Numbered from the stretch's first letter, positions 45,461-56,436 are shown. The stretch: DNA of 64,000 nt from Bidens hawaiensis (GCA_021521415.1 JAIQDT010001953.1:1-64000); one strand, 5' to 3'. Numbers and translations are program-made. The notes: a model not told the origin generated them from the sequence alone.

Positions 45461-46174
45461 CTATCCATTCTTTGTAACATGAAGCCACAACCAAACAACA
45501 GCAGCCTCTAGGGCCGCATTAACCGCTAAGCATACCCCTAGTAATATCATTGCTCGATCCTGACGCCCGTGGCTGTGAGCACTGGATCTTTGCACAATTC
45601 TGATTTCTTGCTGCATGTACCGCATGTGATCTTGCATATCATGTCTATGCAGGTTTAGGTTATTTATAGAATGTGATTGGTCTAAAAGCTGATCAGTCGC
45701 TAAACCAAACCATGCTGAATCAGAATGACGAGGTGGCTCGGGTACCGGGGCGGGTAAACCCCAAGTAGGAATAGGTATCTCAGTGACCTGGACACGTGAT
45801 GTTTCTCCCCTATGGTACGTAGATCGAGGTGGGAAAGAGGTGTACTCAGGTGGACGCACTGAAATGAGAGCGGTCTGACGGTGTCTAATAGTGGGTGGAG
45901 GTACTGGTGTATGCTGTACAGGTGGAGTAGGGGATCTGGGTGCTCTAACAGGTGAATGATAAGCACTAGTAGCTCCCTGTCCTGCAACATTCCTAGGGGA
46001 TTCCCTAGGGGGGTAGGTGTCACAACGGTAACCCGATAAGTCGGGTTGATCTAAGGGTATCTCGTAAGGAATTACCGCATCTGCACCTTCTTCCATTTCC
46101 TCTTCCGGATCCTCCTCCTCTTCCTCAGGCCCGGTTGGTAGGGTATTAGGTAAACGATCAGTAGATCTTGACAT
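45461..46174 (-). CDS. Extra ORF upstream of gypsy gag, probable C-terminal membrane anchor
   Basis: 237 codons from ATG 46174, sense orientation, uninterrupted although gag and pol are broken. The N-terminus is acidic (GPEEEEEDPEEEMEEG). The middle is Pro/Ser/Thr-rich and looks disordered. A His/Met/Gln-rich stretch (HRHDMQDHMRYMQQEI) could be helical. The last 29 residues start MILLGVCLAVNAALEAAVVW and are strongly hydrophobic, suggesting a tail-anchor-like membrane helix with a short polar end (HVTKNG). The ATG follows CATTGTGCAG|GAAT, a splice-acceptor match. I do not recognise the family. It is not a classical envelope protein. Alternative: a captured host gene fragment or a spurious long frame. 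Confidence 0.55.
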   Translation of the reverse strand: MSRSTDRLPNTLPTGPEEEEEDPEEEMEEGADAVIPYEIPLDQPDLSGYRCDTYPPRESPRNVAGQGATSAYHSPVRAPRSPTPPVQHTPVPPPTIRHRQTALISVRPPEYTSFPPRSTYHRGETSRVQVTEIPIPTWGLPAPVPEPPRHSDSAWFGLATDQLLDQSHSINNLNLHRHDMQDHMRYMQQEIRIVQRSSAHSHGRQDRAMILLGVCLAVNAALEAAVVWLWLHVTKNG

Positions 46175-46540
46175 ATTCCTGCACAATGGTTAGTGATAAG
46201 AATAATATCCTTCTATATTAATCATAGTAAAATACATGCAGGTATTTATACACATAAGCACAAATAATCGTTTATATACACAGATATTTATCTATTATTA
46301 TATTTTATACACATATGTTGCTGTTTTTACCTATTCGATTGTTTATCGACTTCTTCTCGAATTTCCTCGTACAAACAAGTCTGTTATTACGTTCCGGACC
46401 ATAATTACCCACTTGTCCATTCGCGTTCATCACGAGAATCATTCGTGTATATTATTTAATATTATTTTATTCCCAGAGCTAATCGAGCCTACGGTTATCT
46501 TAGGGTATCCTATGGGACATCCTAATTCTTTATAACCAAT

Positions 46541-46553
46541 GGCTCTGATACCA
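46541..46553 (-). promoter_or_regulatory. Gypsy primer binding site
   Basis: Minus-strand TGGTATCAGAGCC, five bases from the 5' LTR end, is complementary to the 3' end of initiator methionine tRNA. Confidence 0.9.
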
Positions 46554-46558
46554 ACTTC

Positions 46559-49500
46559 TTTCACACCCCGACTAGGTAGTTGCGGAAGCGTAATACGGGA
46601 ATGTAACAGATAACACTGGTATCAACCACATTGTTTATAAAGAAATTCAACAGCTAAATTACATCATATTACATTGGTAGGTACTATGTTTACAAACTAG
46701 GTGAAAAACACATAACCGGTTTACGAGCTTCTTATTCAGTATTATATCAGCGTCTATTCACAGCTATTCAACTTTCCTTCTAACACCAAGCATGTAAGCA
46801 AATCATTCCACTTTTGCTTTACCTGAAAAGCATGTTAAAACGGGTCAACTACGTCTAGTTGGTGAGTTTCAAGTTTCACGAGTGTCAATGAAATCAGTAC
46901 ACGAGTTCGTAAAGTTTACAGTGTGTATGTATATATGTATGTGTATGATGTATTATACTAAGCCACAAGTGAAACCGAAACGAGCTAAAACACATGGCCT
47001 CCACTGCCCATGCACTCCCGTTGGCATTTAACAGCCACTTTGCCCCAAGTATGTACTATGTCTAACACCACATAGCAGTATGTAAAAAAAATATAATGAC
47101 AATGTGCAACTGGGTTTACATATGTTCCGGCATACCCCTCCGGCTCTGTCAGTTGGGTTTGTCAAACCGATAGTACTATCCACACGTCACCGGCACGAAG
47201 TTAATCACTTGTGTTTGTGGGGACTTGTCAAGTGTTAGTACTTAGATAATCCACATCATCACACGTTTTCAAGTATATCAGTATATGTAAACATGCTTTT
47301 CACCCCAAAAGTTCGTAAAACAGTTTAGAAAGTGGCGGTCGTGAAACTCACCTTATCGTAGTTCGCACGGAAATTACGTATCAATAAGTCAGATGCCTCG
47401 TTTATAGCCTGATTCCTATAAACGGTATCGTATCGTTAATACTAGTACAGTGTTCAAGCTAAGTCGGGTTGTATAGATAATCAGGGTATAGCTGTTAGGC
47501 CCAGAACATGACCATAGTCTTAGATTGTGACGTTGTATACTATGAAATGTTTAAAACTGGATTTGGCTCAGTTTCACCGTTTCCCGAGCCTAGCCCAGTT
47601 GATCGTTTATACGTTTCGGGATTAGGTAAGATCACATAAACTTAAGAAAATATATTGATTGATAAAATGATTTGATTTATGAAAGAATTTTTAGGTTTCG
47701 GTGTCTGGTTTGATCGCAGGGTTCGTTTCCGTTTTCACACGGGTTTGATTATACAAAACGCGCACAATCCACCCGAATTGTCCGGAATTTTCGTAAAAAA
47801 TTCATTTTTATCAATATCATTCAAAAATATGATATTTGACCACTTTTGACATTTTGACATACCAGCCAGTCCGTTAAACACAAAACTCCCGGTTTCGTTA
47901 AAACAATTATAATTTAAATCTTTGATTAATCATAACTAAATATGTACTTATATATAAATTATGTAAATTTTTGTAAAAATACTTTAAGACATGGAGAATT
48001 TTATAAAAATATTTTCAGAAATTTTATGATTATTTATTTATTTATAAAAATTCATTTAATAGGTTATAATCGTGTAATAAATGGCCCGTTTATATCAAAC
48101 GACCTCCGAAAAATCCGATAATTTTTACAAATGGCCTCAATGTTATTACATAGCCCCTGCAAAATCTCCAGAACCTAAATCTTTTGACACAATGCCTTTT
48201 TGTGAGTTTTTCGGCTGTTAAAATTCGGTTAAACTATGATTGTACAAACCATACTTAGGCATTTCCAATGATCCCCAAACATTACCAGTGATCTTACCAT
48301 CACATATTAAACTCCAAAACCAAGTTTCAGAATTTTTCAATATGTTTAGCTATTTTTCCCAAATAAACTCTCATAAACGGAAATAAATTCACCAAATATT
48401 CTCCGTTTATCGAAAAATTACCAAATTTGAACAGGGACTCATTAATATGATCCCTAATGTCCCTGAAAGTTTTCACAAGCTAACAACAAGCACGTCACAA
48501 TCTAATACTAAACAGCCCCTAAACGAGTGTTACGGGTTTACCTTGTCGGTTTTCGATGAATTTTTCTAGTTTAAACGATTCTCCGGGTCTCGGGTTGCAA
48601 ACTCAGTATATCTACATATCATATAACATCAAACCAAGCATAAATCATCCATGTAACAGCCTTGATAATTAGGGTTTCGGTTTTGGGTTCAAACCGAACT
48701 TTCTAACCGTAAAAACGTTGTATTCATGTTCTAATCCGCGTTTTTGACCAAAAAAGTATATTTTCCTGGTTTGTAAACATGTTTAACATCAAAACATGGT
48801 TTTACTTGATTTTTAGGGTTTTTGGATGGTTAAACATGTTTAAAACTAACTAAAACATGTTTATATGTTAATTATACTTAATGAAATCAAGTTAAAAATG
48901 ATGAAATGATCAAAATACCTAGAGTTTTGAAGGAGAGTTGATAGAGCAGAAGTTGGAGCTGCTTGGACTTCAAACTTTTATGAGTTATAATGAATAAATA
49001 TGCTTAAGGTGTAAGTTATATAAAGTAAATGTGTGGTATGGTGGCTGTTCCGATCGGAATCCAAGAAGGGGCCATTAATGGGCTGTTTTGGCCCATTAAT
49101 CTAATCATACAAGCCCAAACATGAAAAGCCCACTTCAAATTTAGTTCGGGTTCGGTTTTTCGCAAGAAAATTAATTCGGGTGTGAGAAATAGCGCAAAAA
49201 CGAGTGTTTTTCAGCTTATTTTTGTAAAATAAGAAAAACGTACTGACTCGTTGTAAAATTCCAAAATATTTTCACGGATTGCTTAGAACATGTCATATAA
49301 GTGTTTTATAAATCTTTTTCGGCTTAACGGATGCTACAATGCTTGTTTTGATATTAACGATTGCGTTTAAGCTTATAGCGTATCGATAAACGAAACCTTT
49401 TTCGTTTAAAGAGTTTTAAACGTACTAGGGCCTAAATATCAATATGTTAGCTTCTATAACATATATATAACTCGTATATGACCCCTCAGTATGTATACGG

Positions 49501-49611
49501 GTCATAATTAGTATTGGTCGGTTACTCGTTTATGCACTACGAATTAACCGATTTATCGTTTACTTGTTATGTAATGAATATAGTGTACCTCGTTTTGTCG
49601 CGAATGTCACA
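46559..49611 (-). repeat. Gypsy 5' LTR
   Basis: 3,053 bp. Its inner end reads TTTCACACC where the other LTR has TGTCACACC, so the terminal dinucleotide is mutated. About 351 bp at 48924-49274, absent from the 3' LTR, include the only good TATA box (CTTTATATAA, minus strand, 49016-49025). That segment therefore probably holds the element promoter. Confidence 0.92.
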
Positions 49612-49616
49612 TTAGC

Positions 49617-52055
49617 AGTGTAAAACTGAGATTTGTTTCTATGAAAACCTGAATTAGTCACATTTTTGAATTTTAAGTGGTTTTCATTTTTAGGAGCATG
49701 ATAATTACTATTAGGCTTATTCTCAGTTTTAGTAGGCCTTACACCTCTGAATCGCTGCTTCAGAGGGCAATTTGCAACAAGATGTCCTAATTGATTACAT
49801 CTAAAAAAACACCTATGCTCAACTTTTTTATCAACCAGTGTTTTAGATGTCGAGGCTTTATTACCGCCCGTTCGTCTCACATATGGTGGGACGTACGGGT
49901 TTAGAGGAGTACTCCTTTTATTTGATTTATCTTTTTCTCCACTCTTGGGTAACACAACCTCCTCTTTTGCCTTACCAGACTCGGATGACTTATCCGAATC
50001 TGACGAGACTGGACTTTGATCAGAAATTTCAACACTTGAAACAGGCGAACTTGTTTCGCCTCTACTAACATTTGGTTCTTTAACAGTTACTTTAATTGGC
50101 ACTGTCTGAGCAACCTCAAAGTCAACAGATTTCTGAACACTAGGGTTAAAAGTGTAATTGTGATTGTACGGTGGTGGAACCTCATGATAACCGATTCCTC
50201 CCCTCTTGACAGAGGAACCTTGATCACTAACAAGGTGATCAAGAATAGCAGAGGAATTTCTGAAGTGCTCCAGTTTTCGATTCAGTTCCACCACTTTCAC
50301 CTGGTGGTCAGCAATCTGTTTTTCTCTCTCAGCAATTAGTTTGGTCTTTTCTTCCAAAACCTCATAACTTAAATCAATCACTTCAATTTTTTCAGCAAGT
50401 TTTGTTTTTAAACTTTTAACATCTTTTTCACAAGCTTTTATTTTGACTTTATAGCTATTTTCTCTTGCTTTTGTAAAATGATGATCTTCTTTTAAGGTTT
50501 TAAATTCAGCATCCAACCTAACATACTGATCGGTTATAGTTGCTAGTTGCTCAGACAAGTTCTCACATTTTGAACAAGTTGGTTTAGAACATACCTCGGA
50601 GAGCTGATCTTTAACATCTGCCATGAAAGCTTTTTCTTCTCCGGTAACCTTCTCACTTTCTTCAGTTTCAACCTTCGCCAAATTTGCCTGCTCAAAAGTT
50701 TCTTTAGACAGCAGGTTCCAGTTGTATTCACCATCTTCTCTGGACATCATCGCACTATAATCTTTAGAACCTCCACTTTGCTTTGTAGACCTGCCCTGAC
50801 TTCGTTCTACACGCTCATTCCTGCATTCCTTTGCAAAGTGACCGTTTTGTTGACAATTGTAGCATCTCACCTTTGCCTTGTCAAACCCCGGATTTCCACC
50901 GACAAACTTCCTTCCCGTCTTTCTCATAAACCTTTTTACTCTTCTCACGATCATGGCCATTTGCCATTGTAAATCCATTTCTTCCATATCGTCAGCATCA
51001 ATCTGATCGTAATATTCATCCAACATAGCTGGATCAACAATCTTCCCTTGAATGTAGTTCTCATAGGAAGCAATGAAAGAAGCATAGAGACCAAACTGCT
51101 CTTCAGCAGACTTGACACTCATAGGCATCTTGGAGTAGTTGTTGCTGGGAGAACTTGGAGAGCAACTACTCTTGCTTACCTGGGGTTGAGAACCACTCGA
51201 TCCAGCTGCTACATAGCAAACATCCCCATTTGTGTTAACTGACACATGCCCCTCATGTGATGAGTTGGGGCCCGACTCTCCCTTTGTGTAGTAGGCAGCA
51301 GATTCAGTCTTCGATCCTGAGCTAGTGTTGACTTTAGCTCCATACATACCTGGATCTTGAACCTGATCCATAGGTGTCTCTTTTCTGACCATGTTAAGCT
51401 CAAAGGTTCTGAGCTTGTTGACTGCCGTTTCAAGATCATATGTGGCAAAGTCCTTGTCTTCCCTCATCAGCACAGTGTACATCTCCCATTTTGGTGGGAG
51501 AGCATCTAGAAGCTTCTCAACTATTTCTTCTTCTCGGTAGGAAATTGAATAGTTGCTCAATTCAATCATCAGATGGTAATATCGAGTGATAATATCATCT
51601 AAGGATTCATTCTTCAAATACTTGAAGACTGAGAACTGGGTTTTGAGCAATTTTATCTTTGAAGCACGGATTCCTACATTCCCTTCAAATCTGTTCTCAA
51701 GAGCTTCCCACAGCTCTCTTGCTAATGTGTACTTTCTAAATGTATGAAGGATCTCTTGTGGAAGAGCCATAGTAATAGCAGCATGAGCCTTGCTCTCGGC
51801 CTCATACATCTTTTTCTCTTCGTCTTCCATTTTGCTATACTTTTTGATTTGATCTCGACCTTCATACTCCATAACTGGTGGAATATAACCATCCTGGATG
51901 CATACCCACATCTTCGCATCCTGGTATTTGACGTATTGTATGAACCGATCCTTCCATGCAACGAAATCGGTTCTCTTCAGCAATCTTGGGGCCTTGGTAG
52001 CTGACCCTGCTTCAACTTCCATCTTCACTAACTCAGAGATGTTGATCGACGACAT
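49617..52055 (-). pseudogene. gag: Copia B gag (main part, truncated by gypsy insertion)
   Basis: Starts MSSINISELVKMEVE at 52055. The N-terminal region up to about residue 230 is the DUF4219/UBN2-type capsid (FVAWKDRFIQYVK, TRYYHLMIELSN). CCHC knuckle [14 protein letters not shown] lies in the middle, a long coiled coil follows, and a second knuckle ([14 protein letters not shown]) is near residue 752. The open frame runs into the gypsy LTR and stops at 49560, so the last 18 or so residues are foreign. The native tail is at 37547-37367. The start is well supported: Copia A lacks exactly this N-terminus by deletion. Confidence 0.9.
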
Positions 52056-52567
52056 CTTTCCCGAAAAGTAAGAAACCTGAAAAATTAAGAAATTTTTTTT
52101 TTTGTTTTTTTATTAAAGTACTGTAGGCGAAGTTACGGATAACTTCGCTTGAAGTAGGCGAAGTTGTAGAGAACTTCGCTGAAGAACTTCGCTGATAACA
52201 CTGCTGATTAACTTCGCTGATTCTTAACTTCGCTTGGGGTAAGCGAACTTAAGAGGTAGGCGAAGTTGTAGAGAACTTCGCTTGAGTTAGGCGAACTTGA
52301 GAAGGTAGGCGAAGTTGTGGATAACTTCGCTTAACCTTATATCTTCGCCGAAACCCTACGCCCAGTGACGGCAACTTCGCCTGATGAACACGGAAGATTT
52401 GCAGATCTGTAAATTGGATTTTAACGAGGTTTTTGACGGTGTAAAAGCTTGAACACGATGGTAGGAGGTAAGAATGATCAAAAACACAGAAAACACGTCC
52501 CGCGAATAGTCGAAACGGGACGATTTCTACACCCGCGTGAATATCCCGAACCACACAATCGAGCAAA
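52056..52567 (-). promoter_or_regulatory. Copia B gag leader with octamer array and splice-acceptor match
   Basis: Between 52123 and 52385 there are four GCGAAGTT and eight AACTTCGC octamers (counted on the + strand). Then follows a T/A-rich stretch ending in AATTTTTCAG (AG at 52077-52078) 22 bases before the gag ATG. The layout mirrors that before the additional ORF: array, then acceptor, then ATG. A donor in the leader is not clear. Copia A has lost most of this segment. Confidence 0.45.
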
Positions 52568-52580
52568 TGCTCTGATACCA
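52568..52580 (-). promoter_or_regulatory. Copia B primer binding site
   Basis: Minus-strand TGGTATCAGAGCA, two bases from the 5' LTR, complementary to initiator methionine tRNA. Confidence 0.93.
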
Positions 52581-52582
52581 AT

Positions 52583-53021
52583 TGTAGGTTCCCTGGACGG
52601 ATCGCACGAGATATATCGGTCTACTCAGGTGCGGAATCCCTGCGTAGATCGTTACGAGCGTAGAAAGCAAATCAAACAAACACACACGAATAAACCGAAA
52701 CACGTTATATATTAATAACTGAACTCACATGATATGAATCACTGATACAGACTCTCGACCTCACGTTACAATGAACTCAAACCAGCTTAGATCAACTCGA
52801 TCGACTTAAACGACTAACACTAAACCAAAAACGTAAGCTGGTATATAAATACACGACAACTTCGCCTGATATGTTCAGGCGAAGTTGTCCATAACTTCGC
52901 TTGTTTAACAAGTTCGCCTAGGCGAACTTGTTAACAACTTCGCTTAAACAAAAACATAAATAACATTACAGACTCGATTACAGACACTAGACTATGAACT
53001 ATTGACATTTATGCACCAACA
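52583..53021 (-). repeat. Copia B 5' LTR
   Basis: 439 bp, matching 28528-28965 with about six substitutions and one indel. The internal palindrome is at about 52855-52889. It is followed by the target duplication AAAAT (53022-53026). Confidence 0.95.
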
Positions 53022-53026
53022 AAAAT

Positions 53027-55158
53027 TAACCAAAAACAAGATTCAACAAAATTGAGATTAAACACATACCTGGGAAAAATTTATGGGATTCTCACTGGGC
53101 GACGAATTGAGCACTTGTTAATAGGCAACTGGATGTAACGGACTATGCCTTAAATATGCCGGTCCTAGACTTGCTGAAGAATGATTGAGAATGTGTTATA
53201 GATTATCGGAGCTTTAATTGTCATTTAATTTAAAGGTTTCTTAAGGAAATAGGAGATAGGATATGGAAGGTTGCATATATGTATTATAATATAGTAATAT
53301 ATATAGATATTTGATCAAGACAAGGTTGGTGAGCAAAAACACAGTTTGACATATATAATACTAAAATTTTAATTCTCATGTGGAAGTGTAATCGCAACAA
53401 TTAATTTGAAACAATAACAAATAAAGTCAGTTCATCATGACACTAAGTTAAGCTACTAAGACGGGCATAAGATCATACTAACGATAATGAGGATGATGAT
53501 GAGCCACCAACAATAAAACATTAAACAATTAATCATATTACATGTAATAAATATTGAGGAATACACGTAAAGACGTATATTAGAATTGTAGTTGAGGATG
53601 TGAAATAATAACATTGTGGTGTATAAAGTACATGTTGTCCCCACAACATATAAAATTTTAAGGGGATGTGATTTACTCAACTTAGAAAGTGATTTACTTA
53701 CCTTAGAAAGTCGGTGAGCGAGATAAAATAATTAAATAAAAGAAGATTGACTTAAGCGAGCTGACCAAACCAAACTTGAGAACACCCTAAAATTTAGGTA
53801 AATAATCCTAAGTCAAAATCAAACTATAAAAAACAAGAATTACAGTATGTTTGGTAGGGAGCTTTTAGGAGCTTCTAGCATTAAACTTTTAAGAAAAAAC
53901 TCATACTCAAATATGAAGTTTTTCTCCTAATCTAAAAGTTTCAAGCTCCTTCAACCAAACAAAAATTTTATTGAGCATGAGCTTTTTCTTAAAAGCTTGA
54001 AGCTAGACGCTCCTAAAAGTTCCATACCAAACATATTATTTAGCCCTATTAGATTTTAATTAAACCAAACACAAATAATAAATATGGAATATCTAAAAAA
54101 GCTAAATATATTGTCGAATCTTACCGTCAATCCGTTTTTATAGGTTTTCGTTATCCGTTTGTTACGGTTTGAAAATTTTGAAATTGACCGACTAAAAGTT
54201 TACACAAAAAATTGATCCTAAAATCAAATTGGTGACCGATTTGGACAGTTTTGGTTTCAACCGAACTATGAGCATCCCTATTATCAATGTTGTTTGGTTT
54301 GAATTGATTTGGTTTGCCATCGGTACTAGTACAATACTAGAACTCGAATAACTTATGATATCAAAAGTATTTTAATTTAAAGATAGCTCTGTTTTAACAA
54401 AATTTATGTCAGCATGTTAAGAAAAAATAAAACAACTATGAAAAATCATTAAAAACTAATATCAATAACAATGTTGTTCAATTAGAATTAGTTTACCTTG
54501 ACACAAAACTAATATAATAACGACACTCGTATAACTTACGACACAAAAAAAATTATACTTTTAGTTCATCTATATTTTCAACAAAATTTATACTATGATG
54601 CCGATATTAAAAAAAATAAACACAACTTTATATTCATCTTTTTTTTTAAATTTAGCTAACACAAATAATTTTTTACATGTATTATTTATAATATAAAGAA
54701 TAAAAAACTAAAAAGGAAAAGAAATTTGCTATTTGTAGTCGTAGCTTAAGAGGAAATCAATTTGAAGTAAACAAAAAATACAGTAATAAAGTAACAAATC
54801 AATAAAAAAAACAAATAAAAATAATATAAAACATACTTTTATTTAAATTCAGTTATTTTTCAAATTATTTTTATCATTTTTACTATAATTACAACTCTTT
54901 TAATAAAAAAATATAATTCCTGAGAAGATTAGGAGTAAAAAAACGGTAAGTTATATAGAAAAAAAACCTATTTTAGTAAATAATTTTCAAAATCCCCATT
55001 TTGTTAAATAATTTTTTCCTATACCCCATTTTGGGTAAAAATAAAACTTCCAAACAAAATACTTAGACAAAAACAAGGAATAGATTCTTAACATCCTCAT
55101 GTCGTGGATAATGAATGATTGGATGATCTTTTAGAACATTCCACATTGCTAAGTGTTT
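53027..55158. other. AT-rich intergenic region
   Basis: No coding region that I can support. A 190-bp foldback element lies at 53846-54035. The rest, especially 54300-55080, is very A/T-rich with many short homopolymers and no clear structure. Confidence 0.5.
53846..54035. mobile_element. Foldback MITE-like element, 190 bp
   Basis: Long inverted repeats: the left arm TATGTTTGGTAGGGAGCTTT and following bases match the reverse complement of the right arm (TATGTTTGGTATGGAACTTT...). The arms extend through GGAGC-TCTAGC, and further complementary words (AAAGCTC/GAGCTTT) continue inward. It could fold almost end to end. Flanking TA dinucleotides may be the target duplication, but superfamily assignment is uncertain. 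Confidence 0.65.
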
Positions 55159-55167
55159 TAGTGCAAA
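55159..55167 (+). repeat. Target site duplication TAGTGCAAA, left copy
   Basis: A perfect 9-bp repeat with 59962-59970, the size expected for Mutator-like elements. Confidence 0.93.
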
Positions 55168-55312
55168 GAGAAAATTATCGTTTGCCTCCCTGGGTAATAT
55201 GGTCGTGAGATGGAATAACCACTAAAAAAGAATTTGCAAATTGTGTACCATTGGATTTCTCGGTCGGGTTTTTTTTGACTCCCACCGTTAGTTGACCTTC
55301 CGTTGACTTGTT
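55168..55312 (+). repeat. MULE left terminal inverted repeat
   Basis: Matches the reverse complement of 59815-59961 with scattered substitutions. Shared blocks include CGTTTGCCTCCCTGGGTAAT, GGAATAACCACT and GACTCCCACCGTTAGTTGAC. TIRs are the transposase binding sites and often act as promoters. Confidence 0.9.
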
Positions 55313-55454
55313 AAAATTTTGCGAATTTACTATCTTACCCTTGTATCATTATTATAACACTTTCCCCCTTTTTTCCCCCTCTTACCCGTATTATCTTCGG
55401 CGATCATCTTTCCCCGTATTATCTCCGGCAATCTTCTTTATCGACTAACACTGG

Positions 55455-55967
55455 ATGTCTCAATCCAAGTCAAGTCAATACTCCTCGGGGTCACCTTCCA
55501 AGCCTTCCAGTGTAGACGACTCTTGTGTGAGATGCCGATGTGGTTCCGGGACATGTTACCAGATATCCAGGGCCGATGCAAACCCAGGTCGTCGATTCTT
55601 ATGCTGTGTAAGTGTTTAATTACTCACAAATTAGGGTTCTTGTTTGTTAATCTCTGTTGATTCCTTTAATTTGGCTTAGGTCAATTTTAGGGGTAATTGA
55701 TTCTGTTAAATGTGATATTGATGTTATAGTTGGTTAGGTTGTTTGTTTGTTGATATACTAAGTCCATTATAGAAGGGGAGTTGTAGATAGATAAAATTTG
55801 CTGATGATCCCACATGCCCTAGTTGTGAAAAGGTAATTCAAGCAATGGTGAAGATGATGAACAAGAAAGATGAGTTTGCAAGAATGAAAACCAAAGAAGT
55901 AACAAACTTGAAGATGTTGCTAGGAATTAGTTGGTTTTTGTTCTTTGTTTATGTTTATGTTTATTGA
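55455..55967 (+). CDS. GRF-type zinc-finger small protein, two exons, MULE cargo
   Basis: Exon 1, 55455-55607 (51 codons): Ser-rich start, then CRCGSGTCY...ADANPGRRFLCC, the zf-GRF signature (C-CG...NPGRRF--C), ending at donor GTAAGT. Exon 2 most simply begins at 55791 (acceptor AGATAG) and runs to TGA at 55965-55967. It encodes ADDPTCPSCEKVIQAMVKMM, a Lys-rich probable coiled coil and a hydrophobic tail (LLGISWFLFFVYVYVY), a tail-anchor-like end found in this plant family. An acceptor at 55772 would also fit the frame but leaves a TAG at 55788-55790. The coding frame is otherwise intact. zf-GRF proteins are inferred to bind nucleic acid; the role here is unknown. Confidence 0.65.
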
Positions 55968-56109
55968 TTAGTAGTTAACATTGTATTTATAGTATGGGAT
56001 AATGTAATCTTTGTTGTTGTTGTTGTTGTTGTTATTCTAGTTTATGTTAAATGGTTAGAGTTTCTTGTTTCATATAATTTACTTTAAATTTATGTTCCAC
56101 ATTATCAGT

Positions 56110-56436
56110 CATGTTGCAGCCATGATGAATCTGAGAATGTTGAGTTTGGGAAGGATGAAATTGAGAATGTGCAGTTTGACCAAGACAAAAGTCAAATGGA
56201 AGACAAGGAATGTCAACTAGGAGAAGATGAGTTGATCTTATTTGGTGCAAGAAGATGACTTATTTAGACCAAGTGAAGAACATGAAATGGATCCTGGTGA
56301 TGATTATGACCTTGAGGTTGTGAAAGCAGCTTTCAACTACACCAGTGAGCTGGAAGAAGATTACTATCATGATCCATATGAAGACGATCCAGTGTGGGAC
56401 TCTGACGGGCCAAATGATGATTGTCATTGGAAGTAA
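56110..56436 (+). pseudogene. Acidic ORF of unknown origin, MULE cargo
   Basis: After a CATGTTGCAG acceptor-like site, one frame reads CSHDESENVEFGKDEIENV and continues acidic to a stop near 56259. A second frame open from about 56242 to 56436 is strongly Asp/Glu/Tyr-rich (DLFRPSEEHEMDPGDDYDLE). The two probably belonged to one gene separated by a frameshift or a small intron. I do not recognise the family. It may be the 3' exon of the neighbouring zf-GRF gene or another captured fragment. Confidence 0.35.

Larger units (their letters stand above)
37553..49611 (-). mobile_element. Ty3/gypsy chromovirus (Tekay/Del-like), nested in Copia B
   Basis: 12,059 bp with TTAGC duplications. On the minus strand: 5' LTR (49611-46559), initiator-Met-tRNA primer site, an extra ORF, gag, pol in the order protease, RT, RNase H, integrase (the Ty3/gypsy order), a chromodomain-like C-terminus, polypurine tract, 3' LTR (40276-37553). 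Long LTRs plus a chromodomain fit the Tekay/Del branch of chromoviruses. The LTRs differ by roughly 20-25 substitutions over 2.7 kb by eye plus one 329-bp length difference, suggesting about 0.3 million years at 1.3e-8 per site per year. This agrees with insertion after Copia B. gag and pol carry stops and a frameshift. Confidence 0.93.
28528..53021 (-). mobile_element. Copia B, Ty1/copia retrotransposon hosting a gypsy insertion
   Basis: LTRs at 28528-28965 and 52583-53021 are flanked by AAAAT at 28523-28527 and 53022-53026. The span is 24,494 bp, of which 12,064 are the nested gypsy element and its duplicated target. The element proper is thus about 12,430 bp, some 580 bp longer than Copia A, which explains Copia A's gag deletion. 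Gene order on the minus strand is gag (52055 down), pol (37352-34044), spacer, additional ORF (31932-29023), polypurine tract. pol is open throughout and the additional ORF has one stop, so before the gypsy insertion this was close to an intact element. LTRs differ by about six substitutions and one indel in 438 bp, roughly 0.5 million years at 1.3e-8 per site per year. Confidence 0.93.

Noticed and set aside
45461..46174. Retroviral envelope gene in the gypsy element
   Set aside because: It lies before gag rather than after pol, has no signal peptide and has only one hydrophobic stretch, at the extreme C-terminus.
49560..49616. C-terminal end of Copia B gag as read from the open frame
   Set aside because: The last codons are inside the gypsy LTR, beyond the target duplication; the real tail is at 37367-37547.
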